Assembly (NCBI GenBank): GCA_016713125.1
Contig: JADJPT010000002.1
Coordinates: 248,001-312,000 of the forward strand
Source: Betaproteobacteria bacterium
Lineage (GTDB): Bacteria > Pseudomonadota > Gammaproteobacteria > Burkholderiales > SG8-39
Direction: 5' to 3'
DNA length: 64,000 nt
A program made the translations under genes and the position numbers. The notes beneath the pieces were generated by a model, which was given only the letters and a program-made list of their open reading frames with translations, was not told the DNA's origin and did no database searches. Shown here piece after piece: positions 1 to 11,743 of this stretch. The first letter of the stretch is position 1, and each line of letters starts with the position of its first letter.

Positions 1-250
1 CGTCCAGGCCGACGATGGCCTCGGAGATCTCGGTGTTCACGTGCTCGACGGCCTTCAGCACGCCCTTGCCGCCGAAGCGCTGCGCATCGCCGTCGCGCAG
101 CTCGATCGCCTCGCGGCTGCCGGTGGAGGCTCCCGAAGGAACCGCAGCGCGGCCCATCACGCCCGATTCGAGCAGCACGTCGGCTTCGATGGTCGGATTG
201 CCCCGCGAATCCAGGATCTCGCGGGCCACCACATCGACGATAGAACTCAT
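1..250 (-). CDS. eno: Enolase, N-terminal part (3' end outside window)
   Basis: Enolase interconverts 2-phosphoglycerate and phosphoenolpyruvate in the cytoplasm. The 83 codons present start at the ATG ending at 250 and show the conserved family N-terminus: REILDSRGNPT near residues 9-19, then the mobile catalytic loop PSGASTGSREA and ELRDGD. The rest of the gene lies beyond the left edge. It is 24 bases downstream of kdsA on the same strand, the usual pyrG-kdsA-eno order of proteobacteria, so co-transcription is likely. The identification rests on strong motif identity. Confidence 0.97.
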   Translation of the reverse strand, partial: MSSIVDVVAREILDSRGNPTIEADVLLESGVMGRAAVPSGASTGSREAIELRDGDAQRFGGKGVLKAVEHVNTEISEAIVGLD

Positions 251-274
251 GGCGGATTCCTCACTTTACGGGTT

Positions 275-1117
275 TCAGGAGGCGACGCGGTCTTCGGCGA
301 AACCGCGCCGCTTCACGGCGCGGTCCAGTTCGACCAGCGTTTCCAGCAGATCCTGCATCAGGTCCAGCGGCCAGGCGTTGGGGCCGTCCGACATGGCCTT
401 GGCCGGGTTCGGGTGGGTTTCCATGAACACGCCGGAGACGCCGGCGGCCACCGCGGCCCGCGCCAGCACCGGCACGAACTCGCGCTGCCCGCCCGAGGCC
501 GTGCCCTGCCCGCCCGGCAGCTGCACCGAATGCGTGGCATCGAACACCACCGGACAGCCGGTCTCGCGCATGATGGCCAGCGAGCGCATGTCGGAAACCA
601 GGTTGTTGTAGCCGAAGGAGACGCCGCGCTCGCACACCATGACGTTGTCGGCTCCACTGGCCTCGCGCGCCTTGTCGACCACGTTGCGCATCTCCTGCGG
701 CGACAGGAACTGCCCCTTCTTGATGTTGACCGGCTTGCCGCACATGGCCACGGTGCGGATGAAATCGGTCTGCCGGCACAGGAAGGCCGGAGTCTGCAGC
801 ATGTCGACCACGGCGGCCACCGGTGCGACCTCTTCGGAGGTGTGCACGTCGGTGAGGATGGGCACGCCGAGCTGGCGGCGCACCTCGTCGAGGATCTTCA
901 GGCCGGTGTCCATGCCCAGGCCGCGGAACGACTTGCCCGAGCTGCGGTTGGCCTTGTCGTACGAGGACTTGAACACGAAGGGGATGCCGAGCCTGCCGGT
1001 GATCTCCTTCAGCCGCCCCGCCGTCTCGACCTGCAGTTCCAGCGACTCGACCACGCAGGGCCCCGCAATGAGGAACAGCGGCTGGTCCAGCCCGGCTTCG
1101 AAACCGCACAGCTTCAT
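275..1117 (-). CDS. kdsA: 3-deoxy-8-phosphooctulonate synthase (KDO8P synthase)
   Basis: Condenses arabinose 5-phosphate with phosphoenolpyruvate to KDO 8-phosphate, the first committed step of lipopolysaccharide inner-core sugar synthesis. The product is 280 residues, the normal length. Visible motifs are LIAGPCVVES (residues 16-25), FKSSYDKANRSS, KPVNIKKGQF, FDATHS and METHPNP. The Cys in GPC together with the downstream His, Glu and Asp matches the metal-dependent class known from Aquifex rather than the E. coli class, which has Asn at that position. It sits between pyrG and eno with short spacers, consistent with one operon. Confidence 0.97.
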   Translation of the reverse strand: MKLCGFEAGLDQPLFLIAGPCVVESLELQVETAGRLKEITGRLGIPFVFKSSYDKANRSSGKSFRGLGMDTGLKILDEVRRQLGVPILTDVHTSEEVAPVAAVVDMLQTPAFLCRQTDFIRTVAMCGKPVNIKKGQFLSPQEMRNVVDKAREASGADNVMVCERGVSFGYNNLVSDMRSLAIMRETGCPVVFDATHSVQLPGGQGTASGGQREFVPVLARAAVAAGVSGVFMETHPNPAKAMSDGPNAWPLDLMQDLLETLVELDRAVKRRGFAEDRVAS

Positions 1118-1148
1118 GCCGCTGCGGTGCCGTGCAGGCTTGTGCCGC

Positions 1149-2816
<1,668 letters not shown>

Positions 2817-2869
2817 TCGGGTGCGAATGCCTGAGATGCGTAATTCTACTCCGCTTTCCGCACCTTCTC

Positions 2870-2889
2870 AATTTTCCGCGGCGAAAATT
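2870..2889. terminator. AT-rich inverted repeat between ABC operon and pyrG
   Basis: Seven-base arms (AATTTTC / GAAAATT) around a GC-rich centre lie just after the stop of the ABC ATPase gene and upstream of pyrG. The position fits a terminator for the ABC operon, but there is no clear T tract, so it could also be an operator or chance. Confidence 0.3.
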
Positions 2890-2894
2890 CCGCC

Positions 2895-3683
2895 TCAGCC
2901 CTCCATCTGCGCCGCCTTGATCGATTCGGCGCGGATTTCCTCGGTGAGCTGCGCCTTGTAGCGCGAGAACTCGGGCGTGGTCTTCATGGTGTAGTGGCGC
3001 GGATGCGGCAGGTCGACCTCGACGATGGCCTTGATGCGCCCGGGGCGCGCCGACATGACCGCCACCCGGTTGGCCATGAAGATCGCCTCGTCGATGTCGT
3101 GTGTGACGAAAATCACGGTCTTGCGGTCCGCCTCCCAGATGCCGAGCAGCAGTTCCTGCATCAGCGCGCGGGTCTGGTTGTCCAGCGCCCCGAACGGCTC
3201 GTCGAGCAGCAGCATCTTCGGGTCGTTGGCCAGCGCGCGGGCCAGGGCGGTGCGCTGCTGCATGCCGCCGGAGAGCATCTTGGGGTAGTGGCGCTCGAAG
3301 CCGGCCAGCCCGGTCTGGGCGATGAAGTAGTCGGCGATCTCCTTCTGCCTGGCCTCGGGCAACGCCTTCTCGCGCAGGCCGAAACAGATGTTCTCGCGAA
3401 CCGTCAGCCAGGGAAACAGGGTGTAGGACTGGAACACCATGCCGCGGTCGGGCCCGGGCCGGCTGACCGGCTGGCCGTCGAGCAGCACGCGCCCGGTGGT
3501 CGGCCGGTCGAGGCCGGCCACGATGCGCAGCAGCGTGGATTTCCCGCAACCCGAGGGACCGAGGATGGTGATGAAGTCGTTGTCCTCCACCGTCAGGTCG
3601 GTGGGCTGCAGGGCCTGCGTGGGCGCGCCGCCGCCGACCCCGGGAAACACGCGCGAGACGCCTTCGATCAGGAGCTTGCTCAT
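2895..3683 (-). CDS. ABC transporter ATP-binding protein, NitT/TauT (SsuB/TauB) type
   Basis: ATPase subunit of an importer for a small anionic or amine substrate, on the cytoplasmic face of the membrane. The 262-residue product contains Walker A GPSGCGKSTLL near residue 45, the Q-loop region, signature LSGGMQQRTALARAL, Walker B MLLLDEPFGALD and the switch His in FVTHDIDEA. I chose the start at 3683 (MSKLLIEGV): its ATG overlaps the stop of the upstream permease gene, and a longer reading would run into that gene. It is the last gene of a three-gene operon. The family includes nitrate, taurine, sulfonate and pyrimidine importers, and the ATPase does not tell them apart. Confidence 0.92.
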   Translation of the reverse strand: MSKLLIEGVSRVFPGVGGGAPTQALQPTDLTVEDNDFITILGPSGCGKSTLLRIVAGLDRPTTGRVLLDGQPVSRPGPDRGMVFQSYTLFPWLTVRENICFGLREKALPEARQKEIADYFIAQTGLAGFERHYPKMLSGGMQQRTALARALANDPKMLLLDEPFGALDNQTRALMQELLLGIWEADRKTVIFVTHDIDEAIFMANRVAVMSARPGRIKAIVEVDLPHPRHYTMKTTPEFSRYKAQLTEEIRAESIKAAQMEG

Positions 3684-4462
3684 CAGAATGCCCAGGGATA
3701 CATGCGCTGGTTGAGCCACTTGAACAGCAGGTCGGAGACCAGGCCGATCACGCCTATGCACAGGATGCCGAAGATCATCTGCCCGGTGTCGAGCAGCCGC
3801 TGGCTGTCCATGATCATGTGGCCGATGCCGGAGGAAGAGCCGACCAGCTCGGCGACGATCACATAGGTCCAGGCCCAGCCCAGCACCAGGCGCAGCGTCT
3901 CGGCGATCTGCGGCGCCGCACCGGGCAGGAGCACGCGCTTGACGATGCCGCCGCCGTCGGCGCCCAGCGTGTAGGCCGCCTCGACCAGGTCGCGTCGCGT
4001 GGCGCCGACGATCACCGCCACCATCAGGATGATCTGGAACACCGAGCCGATGAAGATCACCGAGAGCTTCTGCGCCTCGCCCACCCCGGCCCACAGGATC
4101 AGCAGCGGGATGAAGGCCGAGGCCGGCAGGTAGCGGCAGAAGGACACGAAGGGCTCGAGGAAGGCCTCGACGGGCTTGAACGCGCCCATCGCCACGCCGA
4201 GCGGCACGGCGATGAGGGCCGCGGCGACGAAGCCGCCGACCACGCGCCACACGGTGATGCCGATGTCGCGCAGGAAATTGAATTCGGTGAACAGCGTCAC
4301 GCCGGTCTTCAGCGTGGTCAGCGGATCGGCGAGGAACAGCGGCGGGATGATGCCGCTCAGCGTGAAGCCCGCCCAGGCGAGGAAGAACAGCGCGAAGAAT
4401 GACGCGCCCAGCACCAGGCGGCTGCGCGGCGATACGGGCTTGAGCGGTTCGAACAGGGGCAT
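3683..4462 (-). CDS. ABC transporter permease, NitT/TauT (SsuC/TauC) type
   Basis: Inner-membrane channel subunit of the same importer. The 259 residues form about six hydrophobic segments, the first at residues 18-38 (LGASFFALFFLAWAGF). The cytoplasmic coupling loop of binding-protein-dependent permeases is visible in the stretch EAAYTLGADGGGIVKRVLLP. The stop codon overlaps the start of the ATPase gene (ATGA), which indicates translational coupling. The binding-protein gene lies 76 bases upstream. Confidence 0.92.
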   Translation of the reverse strand: MPLFEPLKPVSPRSRLVLGASFFALFFLAWAGFTLSGIIPPLFLADPLTTLKTGVTLFTEFNFLRDIGITVWRVVGGFVAAALIAVPLGVAMGAFKPVEAFLEPFVSFCRYLPASAFIPLLILWAGVGEAQKLSVIFIGSVFQIILMVAVIVGATRRDLVEAAYTLGADGGGIVKRVLLPGAAPQIAETLRLVLGWAWTYVIVAELVGSSSGIGHMIMDSQRLLDTGQMIFGILCIGVIGLVSDLLFKWLNQRMYPWAF

Positions 4463-4538
4463 ACGGTTTCCTCAAACGACGAGGCCGGCAGCGTGTCGTG
4501 CTGCCGGCCCCGCGTGCACGTCTCAGGTCGCGCGCTGC

Positions 4539-5477
4539 TTACTTGATGAAAGCCGTGTCCTGCATGGCCTTGTAGTCGGGCAGCTTGGTGATCACGCGGT
4601 TGGACTTGAGGATGTCGCCGGCCTTCTTGGCGAACTCCATCGACTCCTTGGCGAAGTAGGCCTGGTTGGCCTGCTTGTCCTGCCACTGGATGAACTGCGC
4701 CGAGCCGCCGAACTGCGCGCCGGTCTGCTTGACCGCGCTGCCCATCAGTTCGTAGGCCTTGGCCTGCTCCTTCTGGATCATGGTCAGCGCCTCGAAGAAG
4801 CTGTTGACCACGGCCTGCACGGCCTTCGGGTTCTTCTTGATGAAGTCCGGCTTGAACGCCAGCGTGTCGATGACCACCGGATACTCCTTGGTGGTGACCA
4901 GGATCTTGCCCTGGTCGGCACGGCCGCGCACCTGGCTCATGTAGGGCTCGTAGGTCATCGCCGCGTCGTACTGGCCGGCGAGGAAGGTCTGCGCGGCCTG
5001 CTGCGGTCCCAGCGTGACGCGGATCACGTCCTGGATCGACAACCCGTTCTTCTCGAGGATGTAGGTCAGCATGAAGTGCGGCACGGTGCCGGCACCGTCG
5101 ACGGCAATGGTCTTGCCCTTGAGTTCCTTGATCGAGTTGATGTTGTTGCGCACCACCATGCCGTCGCCGCCGTTCGACTTGTCGAGCAGCAGCACCTGCA
5201 CCATGGGCACGCGGGTGGCCCACACCACCTGGGTGTCGACCGTGGTGGCCGCGGCATTCAGGTCGCCGGCCGCCAGCGCCGCGAGGCGCGCCGGCTGCGG
5301 CATGAACTTGATTTCCACGGTCACGCCGTTCTTCTTGAAGATGCCGGCCTTGTCGGCCAGCGACAGCGGCGCAAAGCCGGTCCAGCCGCTCATGCCCAGC
5401 ACAACCTTGTCCTGCGCCATCGCGCTGCCGCAGGCCAGCGCCACGCCCAGCGCCACCAGTGTCCTGACTGCTTTCAT
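4539..5477 (-). CDS. ABC transporter substrate-binding protein, NitT/TauT family
   Basis: Periplasmic receptor that delivers ligand to the permease downstream. The 312-residue product begins with a Sec signal peptide (hydrophobic core LVALGVALACGSAMA, cleavage after AMA-Q near residue 22). The mature part has the family pattern ADKAGIFKKNGV...LAALAAGDLNAA and a type II periplasmic-binding fold of usual length. The substrate is not evident. Nearness to the hut genes might suggest a nitrogen compound, but this importer is on the other strand and separated by a Bug receptor, so that is only a guess. Confidence 0.9.
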   Translation of the reverse strand: MKAVRTLVALGVALACGSAMAQDKVVLGMSGWTGFAPLSLADKAGIFKKNGVTVEIKFMPQPARLAALAAGDLNAAATTVDTQVVWATRVPMVQVLLLDKSNGGDGMVVRNNINSIKELKGKTIAVDGAGTVPHFMLTYILEKNGLSIQDVIRVTLGPQQAAQTFLAGQYDAAMTYEPYMSQVRGRADQGKILVTTKEYPVVIDTLAFKPDFIKKNPKAVQAVVNSFFEALTMIQKEQAKAYELMGSAVKQTGAQFGGSAQFIQWQDKQANQAYFAKESMEFAKKAGDILKSNRVITKLPDYKAMQDTAFIK

Positions 5478-5503
5478 GTCGTTCCCTCTTGGATCGTTAT
5501 GGA

Positions 5504-5543
5504 TGTCGCAGCATCGCTCGTGTAACGATGCTGCAATGCGACA
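5504..5543. repeat. Inverted repeat upstream of ABC importer operon
   Basis: Two 9-base arms (GCAGCATCG at 5508-5516 and CGATGCTGC at 5526-5534) are flanked by outer TGTC/GACA bases. It lies 27 bases upstream of the binding-protein start and after the Bug gene stop on the same strand. It could be an operator for the ABC operon or a weak terminator for the Bug gene. No T tract follows it. Confidence 0.4.
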
Positions 5544-5606
5544 ATGCTAGCGCAGTTTGGCGGCCCGCCCAAGCCCGCTGCGGGTCCGCGACGGCGCGCC
5601 GGGCAT

Positions 5607-6566
5607 TTACTCCACCTTGATGCCCTGCTCCGCGATGATCTGCGCCCAGCGGTTGCGCTCCGCGTCGATGCGCGTGGCGAACTGGCCCTGCGTGTTGGGC
5701 AGGTAGACCAGGCCCTGGTCGGCGAGGAACTTCTGCACCTCGGGCAGCTGCGCGACGGTGGTGTACTCGCGGTAGAGGCGGTCGACCACGGCCGGCGGCG
5801 TGCCGGCCGGCGCGATCACCGCGTACCAGGTGACCACGTTGATGTCCGGGTAGCCGACCTCGGCCAGCGTCGGCACGTCGGGCAGCTGCGGCACGCGCTG
5901 CGGCGTGGTCACCGCCAGCGCGCGGATCTTGCCGCCGCGGATCTGCGGCAGCATCAGCGGCAGCGTGTCGAACATGGCCTGCACGCGATTGTCGATCAGG
6001 TCCGGCAGGGACTCGTTGGTGCCCTTGTAGGGCACGTGCACCATGTTGGCGCCGTCGCGCTTCTTGAACATCTCGAAGATCAGGTGCTGCGCCGTGCCGA
6101 TGCCCACCGAGGCGTAGTTCAGCTTGCCCGGCTGGTACTTGGCCAGGCCGATCAGGTCGGCCACCGACTTCACCGGCATGCCGTTGTTGGTCACCAGCAC
6201 CAGCGGCGAGGCGGCGAACATGGTGATCGGCACGAAATCCTTCTTCGCGTCGTAGGGGATCTTCTTGTACAGGTTCGGGAAGATGGTCAGCGGCCCGAGG
6301 TTGCCCATGCCGATGGTGTAGCCGTCGGGCGCCGCGCGCGCGACCTCGGCCACGCCGATGCGCCCGCCCGCGCCGGGCTTGAAGTCGTTGACGATGGTCT
6401 GGCCCAGCGCCTTGCCGACCCGGTCGTTGAAGGTGCGCGCGATCACGTCGTTCAGGCCGCCCGCCGGCCAGGGCACCACGAAGCGCACCGGTTTGACGGG
6501 CCAGTCCTGCGCGGCGGCAGGCAGGGCGAACAGCAGGCAGAGTGCGGCGGCGAACTTGCGGAACAT
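5607..6566 (-). CDS. Bug/TctC family tripartite tricarboxylate transporter receptor
   Basis: Periplasmic solute receptor of the Bug family, which binds carboxylates and related small ligands. From the ATG ending at 6566 the product is 319 residues with signal peptide MFRKFAAALCLLFALPAAAQ. Family landmarks are VPWPAGGLNDVIAR, KPGAGGRIG, APDGYTIGMG, HVPYKGTNESLPDL and a C-terminal Trp-rich stretch. No TctA or TctB membrane genes are nearby, which is usual for Bug orphans. It is transcribed away from hutC with 92 bases between the two starts, so it may respond to HutC and handle a hut substrate; that is inference. Confidence 0.92.
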   Translation of the reverse strand: MFRKFAAALCLLFALPAAAQDWPVKPVRFVVPWPAGGLNDVIARTFNDRVGKALGQTIVNDFKPGAGGRIGVAEVARAAPDGYTIGMGNLGPLTIFPNLYKKIPYDAKKDFVPITMFAASPLVLVTNNGMPVKSVADLIGLAKYQPGKLNYASVGIGTAQHLIFEMFKKRDGANMVHVPYKGTNESLPDLIDNRVQAMFDTLPLMLPQIRGGKIRALAVTTPQRVPQLPDVPTLAEVGYPDINVVTWYAVIAPAGTPPAVVDRLYREYTTVAQLPEVQKFLADQGLVYLPNTQGQFATRIDAERNRWAQIIAEQGIKVE

Positions 6567-6647
6567 GTTGGATCTCCCCGGATCGTTTGTGTCGTGTGCA
6601 ACGTGTTCGCGCAAGCATACCTTGACGATCGGCGCGGCGGAAATTAG

Positions 6648-6661
6648 CATGTATATACATG
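6648..6661. promoter_or_regulatory. Perfect 14-bp palindrome, probable HutC operator
   Basis: CATGTATATACATG is a perfect palindrome whose last bases include the ATG of hutC. HutC-family GntR regulators are known to bind TGTATATACA-like dyads, and urocanate is the classical inducer. A site over its own start codon predicts autorepression and, since the Bug gene diverges from here, possibly control of that gene too. Confidence 0.65.
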
Positions 6662-7396
6662 TCCAATCAAGCACTCTCCCTGCGCCCTTCCGCCGCCCTG
6701 CCCGGCGAGCCCGCCTATACGCACATCAAGCGCTGGCTGGGCGAGCGCATCGCCGCCGGCGACTGGCGCGAGGGCGACCAGGTGCCTTCGGAAGCCGACC
6801 TGGTGCGCATGTTCGGCGTCTCGCGCATGACCGCGCACCGCGCGCTGCGCGAGCTCACCGCCGACCGCGTGCTGCGCCGCGTGCAGGGCCTGGGCACCTT
6901 CGTCGCCCCGCCCAAGCTCGCGGCCACCCTGCTGGCGGTGCGCAGCATCCGCGAAGAAGTCCTGGCGCGCGGCCACCGCCATTCCGCCGAGGTGCTGGCC
7001 CTGCGCCGCCTGCGCATGCGCGACTGCGACGCGCCGCTGGGCCTGCCGTCCGAGGCGACGGTGTTCCACAGCCAGGTCCTGCACCGCGAGGACGGCGCGC
7101 CGATCCAGCTCGAAGACCGCTGGGTGAACCCGGCCGTGGCCCCGCTCTACCTGGAACAGGATTTCAGCGTCGAAACCCCGGGCGAATACCTGCTGCGCAT
7201 CGCGCCCGCGCCGCGCGCCGAATACAGCATCGAAGCGCAGGTCGCCAACCGCAAGGTGTCGCGCCTGCTGAAACTCAAGCCCGGCGAACCCTGCCTGGTG
7301 CTGTCGCGCACCACCTGGTCGCGCGAGCTGCCCGCGGCCTTCGCGCGCTTCGTGCACCCGGGCACGCGCTACAGCTTCACCGGCCGGATCGAATGA
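6659..7396 (+). CDS. hutC: Histidine utilisation repressor, GntR family (HutC)
   Basis: Transcriptional repressor of histidine catabolism. The 245 residues comprise an N-terminal winged helix-turn-helix (residues about 15-85, with EGDQVPSEADLVRMFGVSR and MTAHRALRELTADRVLRR) and a C-terminal UTRA effector domain, which in HutC binds urocanate. The start is the ATG inside the palindrome at 6648-6661. The next gene, hutU, begins 31 bases after the stop, so hutC leads a hutC-hutU-hutH-hutG transcription unit. Family membership is clear, and the symbol follows from the context. Confidence 0.93.
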   Translation: MSNQALSLRPSAALPGEPAYTHIKRWLGERIAAGDWREGDQVPSEADLVRMFGVSRMTAHRALRELTADRVLRRVQGLGTFVAPPKLAATLLAVRSIREEVLARGHRHSAEVLALRRLRMRDCDAPLGLPSEATVFHSQVLHREDGAPIQLEDRWVNPAVAPLYLEQDFSVETPGEYLLRIAPAPRAEYSIEAQVANRKVSRLLKLKPGEPCLVLSRTTWSRELPAAFARFVHPGTRYSFTGRIE

Positions 7397-7427
7397 GCAT
7401 TGCACCTTCAAACCTGAGAGACGCCCC

Positions 7428-9098
<1,671 letters not shown>

Positions 9099-9099
9099 G

Positions 9100-10641
9100 A
9101 TGGCCCCCGCCCCCGTGCTGCTCGGCTGCGAGCGCCTGACCCTGCCGCAACTGCGGCGCATCGCGCGCGAGGCGCCGGAGATCGCGCTCGACCCGGCCTG
9201 CCTGCCGCGCATCGAGGCCGGGGTGGCGGCCATCGAACGCATCGTCGCGGCCGGCGCGCCGGCCTATGGCATCAACACCGGCTTCGGCAAGCTCGCGCAG
9301 ACGCAGATCCCGCGCGAGGAGCTCTCCAAGCTGCAGACCAATCTGGTGCTTTCGCACGCGGTGGGCACCGGCGCGCTGCTCTCCGACGAGGCGGTGCGCC
9401 TGATCCTGGTGCTGAAGATCGCCAGCCTCGCGCAGGGGCACTCCGGCGTGCGCGCGAGCACCGTGCAGGCCCTGGTGAGCATGTACAACGCCGGCGTGCA
9501 CGCCTGCATCCCGTCCAAGGGCTCGGTGGGCGCCTCGGGTGACCTGGCCCCGCTTGCCCACCTGGTCGCGTTGCTGATTGGCTACGGCGAAGTGCGCATC
9601 CGCGGCGAGATCCTGCCGGCCTCGCTGGGCCTCGCCGAAGCCGGGCTGGAAGCGCTGGAGCTCGCGCCCAAGGAAGGCCTGGCCCTGCTGAACGGCACGC
9701 AGGTGTCGACCGCCCTGGCCCTGCTCGGCCTGTTCGCCGCCGAGGAGGTGTTCGCGGCCGGCATCGTCGCCGGCGCGCTCGCGGTGGACGCGGCGATGGG
9801 CAGCGACACGCCCTTCGATGCGCGCATCCATGCGCTGCGCGGCCACGCCGGGCAGATCGAGGCCGCGGCCTGCTACCGCGGCCTGCTGGCGGGCAGCGAC
9901 ATCCGCGCCTCGCACCTGCGCGACGACGACCGCGTGCAGGACCCCTACTCGCTGCGCTGCCAGCCGCAGGTGATGGGCGCGTGCCTGGACGTGATCCGTT
10001 CCGCGGCCGGCACGCTGGAGATCGAAGCCAACGGCGTGTCCGACAACCCGCTGGTGTTCCCCGACACCGGCGAGGTGCTCTCGGGCGGCAACTTCCACGC
10101 CGAGCCGGTGGCGCTGGCCGCCGACACGCTGGCGCTGGCCATCGCCGAGATCGGCGCGCTGTCCGAACGGCGCATCGCGCTGCTGATCGACGCCAGCATC
10201 AGCCGCCTGCCGGCCTTCCTGGTCGAGCACGGCGGGCTGAACTCGGGCTTCATGATCGCGCAGGTCACCGCGGCGGCGCTGGCCAGCGAGAACAAGTGGC
10301 TGGCCCATCCGGCCAGCGTCGACAGCCTGCCGACTTCCGCAAACCAGGAGGACCACGTCAGCATGGCGACCTTCGCCGCGCGCCGCCTGGGCGAGATGGC
10401 CGACAACACCGCCGTGATCGTCGGCATCGAGCTGCTGGCGGCCGCGCAGGGCGTGGATTTCCGCGCCCCGCTGCAGACCTCGCCGGTGCTGCGCGAAGTC
10501 GTGGCGGCGATCCGCGCCGAAGTGCCGCACTACGCCGAAGACCGCTACTTCTCGCCCGACATCGAGATCCTGCGCCGCAAGGTGCTGGGCGGCGCCTACC
10601 TCGAACACGCCGCGGCGCTGCTGCCCTCGCTGCGCGCCTGA
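9100..10641 (+). CDS. hutH: Histidine ammonia-lyase (histidase)
   Basis: Deaminates L-histidine to urocanate. The 513-residue product has the autocatalytic MIO prosthetic-group triad Ala-Ser-Gly in GSVGASGDLAPLAH and the family motifs YGINTGFGKLA and QDPYSLRCQPQVMG. I chose the ATG at 9100, one base after the hutU stop, because reading further upstream would overlap hutU; homology begins shortly after this Met. The gene is intact and hutG follows after about 30 bases. Confidence 0.96.
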   Translation: MAPAPVLLGCERLTLPQLRRIAREAPEIALDPACLPRIEAGVAAIERIVAAGAPAYGINTGFGKLAQTQIPREELSKLQTNLVLSHAVGTGALLSDEAVRLILVLKIASLAQGHSGVRASTVQALVSMYNAGVHACIPSKGSVGASGDLAPLAHLVALLIGYGEVRIRGEILPASLGLAEAGLEALELAPKEGLALLNGTQVSTALALLGLFAAEEVFAAGIVAGALAVDAAMGSDTPFDARIHALRGHAGQIEAAACYRGLLAGSDIRASHLRDDDRVQDPYSLRCQPQVMGACLDVIRSAAGTLEIEANGVSDNPLVFPDTGEVLSGGNFHAEPVALAADTLALAIAEIGALSERRIALLIDASISRLPAFLVEHGGLNSGFMIAQVTAAALASENKWLAHPASVDSLPTSANQEDHVSMATFAARRLGEMADNTAVIVGIELLAAAQGVDFRAPLQTSPVLREVVAAIRAEVPHYAEDRYFSPDIEILRRKVLGGAYLEHAAALLPSLRA

Positions 10642-10673
10642 GTCCTTACGCACACGAACGAACCGAGGCCCCC

Positions 10674-11578
10674 ATGGACATCTTCCGCCTGCGCCAGGGC
10701 AGCACCCCGCTGCTGATCTCCATGCCGCACGTCGGCACCCACCTGCCGGACGCGCTGTCGCGCCGCATGCTGCCGGTCGCGCGCACGCTGCCCGACACCG
10801 ACTGGCATCTGGAACGTCTCTACGATTGCGCCGACGCGCTGGGCGCCTCGGTGCTGGTGGCCACGCATTCGCGCTACGTGGTGGACCTGAACCGTCCGCC
10901 GGACAACGCCAACCTGTATCCGGGCCAGGACACCACCGGGCTGTGCCCGATCGACACCTTCGCCAAGCAGCCGCTGTACCGCATGAGCGAAGAGCCCGAC
11001 GAACACGAGGTCCGCGCGCGCGTCACGCAGTACTGGAAGCCCTACCACGCGGCGCTGGCCGCCGAACTCGCGCGACTGAAGGCCGCGCACGGCACCGCCC
11101 TGCTGTGGGACGCGCATTCGATCGCCTCGCACGTGCCGCGCTTCTTCAGCGGCAGGCTCACCGACTTCAACCTCGGCACCGCCGACGGCCAGTCCTGCGC
11201 ACCGGAGATCGGCGCGCGCCTGCTGGAGATCGCGCAGGGCCGCGGCCGGCCATACGGCGGTGCTCAACGGACGCTTCAAGGGCGGCTACATCACGCGCAC
11301 CTACGGCAGGCCGGCCGAGAACGTGCGCCGTGCAGCTCGAACTCTCCGAGATCACCTACATGGACGAAGCGCCGCCGTTCGGCTTTCGCGAGGACCTGGC
11401 GAACCGCGTGCGTCCGCAGCTGCGCGCCATGCTGGAGAGCTTTCTCGGCCACGCCCGACGAGACGGCGCCTGGCGCTGCTCCTGGCGCTTCGGCGGCCAC
11501 GCGCTGCTGATGCGCTGGTTCGCTCTTGGGGGCGTGCTTGGCGCCCTGCAGGCCTCGCGGTTTCCCGGCGCGTGCTGA
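10674..11578 (+). CDS. hutG: N-formylglutamate deformylase, frameshifted
   Basis: Hydrolyses N-formylglutamate to formate and glutamate, the last step of the five-step hut route. The start (MDIFRLRQGSTPLLISMPH) and most of the protein are clear, with metal-site motifs SMPHVGTHLP and LLWDAHSIASHVPRF. Near 11250 the homology moves to another frame (VLNGRFKGGYITRTYGRPAE). Near 11335 it moves again (VQLELSEITYMDEAPP). The second shift fits loss of two bases in the codons for Asn-Val-His-Ala. The C-terminal extension to 11578 looks non-homologous, so the end is uncertain. I read this as a real gene damaged by sequence errors. Confidence 0.85.
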
Positions 11579-11587
11579 TCCTGCGGG

Positions 11588-11673
11588 CGCGCGGCGGGGG
11601 GGGCTTCACGCTTTGTATGTGCCGCGGGCGCCCGGGTCGCCTGCCGGGGCAGCCTGGGCCCCCCCGCGGCGCC
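11588..11673. terminator. GC-rich hairpin between hutG and hutI (convergent)
   Basis: A G8 run with GCGGC flank near 11590-11603 can pair with the C7 run and GCGGCGCC flank at 11656-11673. It lies between the convergent ends of hutG and hutI, where a bidirectional terminator is expected. It has no T tract, and the loop is long. Confidence 0.3.
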
Positions 11674-11680
11674 TGAATTA

Positions 11681-11741
11681 ATGCCACTTTTCCATCAAAC
11701 CCTAGCATCCATGCGGGTTTCCAGGCAGATTGCTGCCACCG
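11681..11741. repeat. Dispersed 61-bp intergenic repeat, copy 1
   Basis: Aligns without gaps to 46975-47035, with 45 of 61 positions identical by hand count; the last 13 bases (ATTGCTGCCACCG) are identical. This copy ends two bases beyond the hutI stop codon. Both copies are intergenic. Confidence 0.6.
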
Positions 11742-11743
11742 AC

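Noticed and set aside
6659..7396. Reading hutC as a general FadR-type regulator
   Set aside because: It has the UTRA-type C-terminus and lies directly ahead of hutU-hutH with a HutC-like palindrome, so HutC is the better call.
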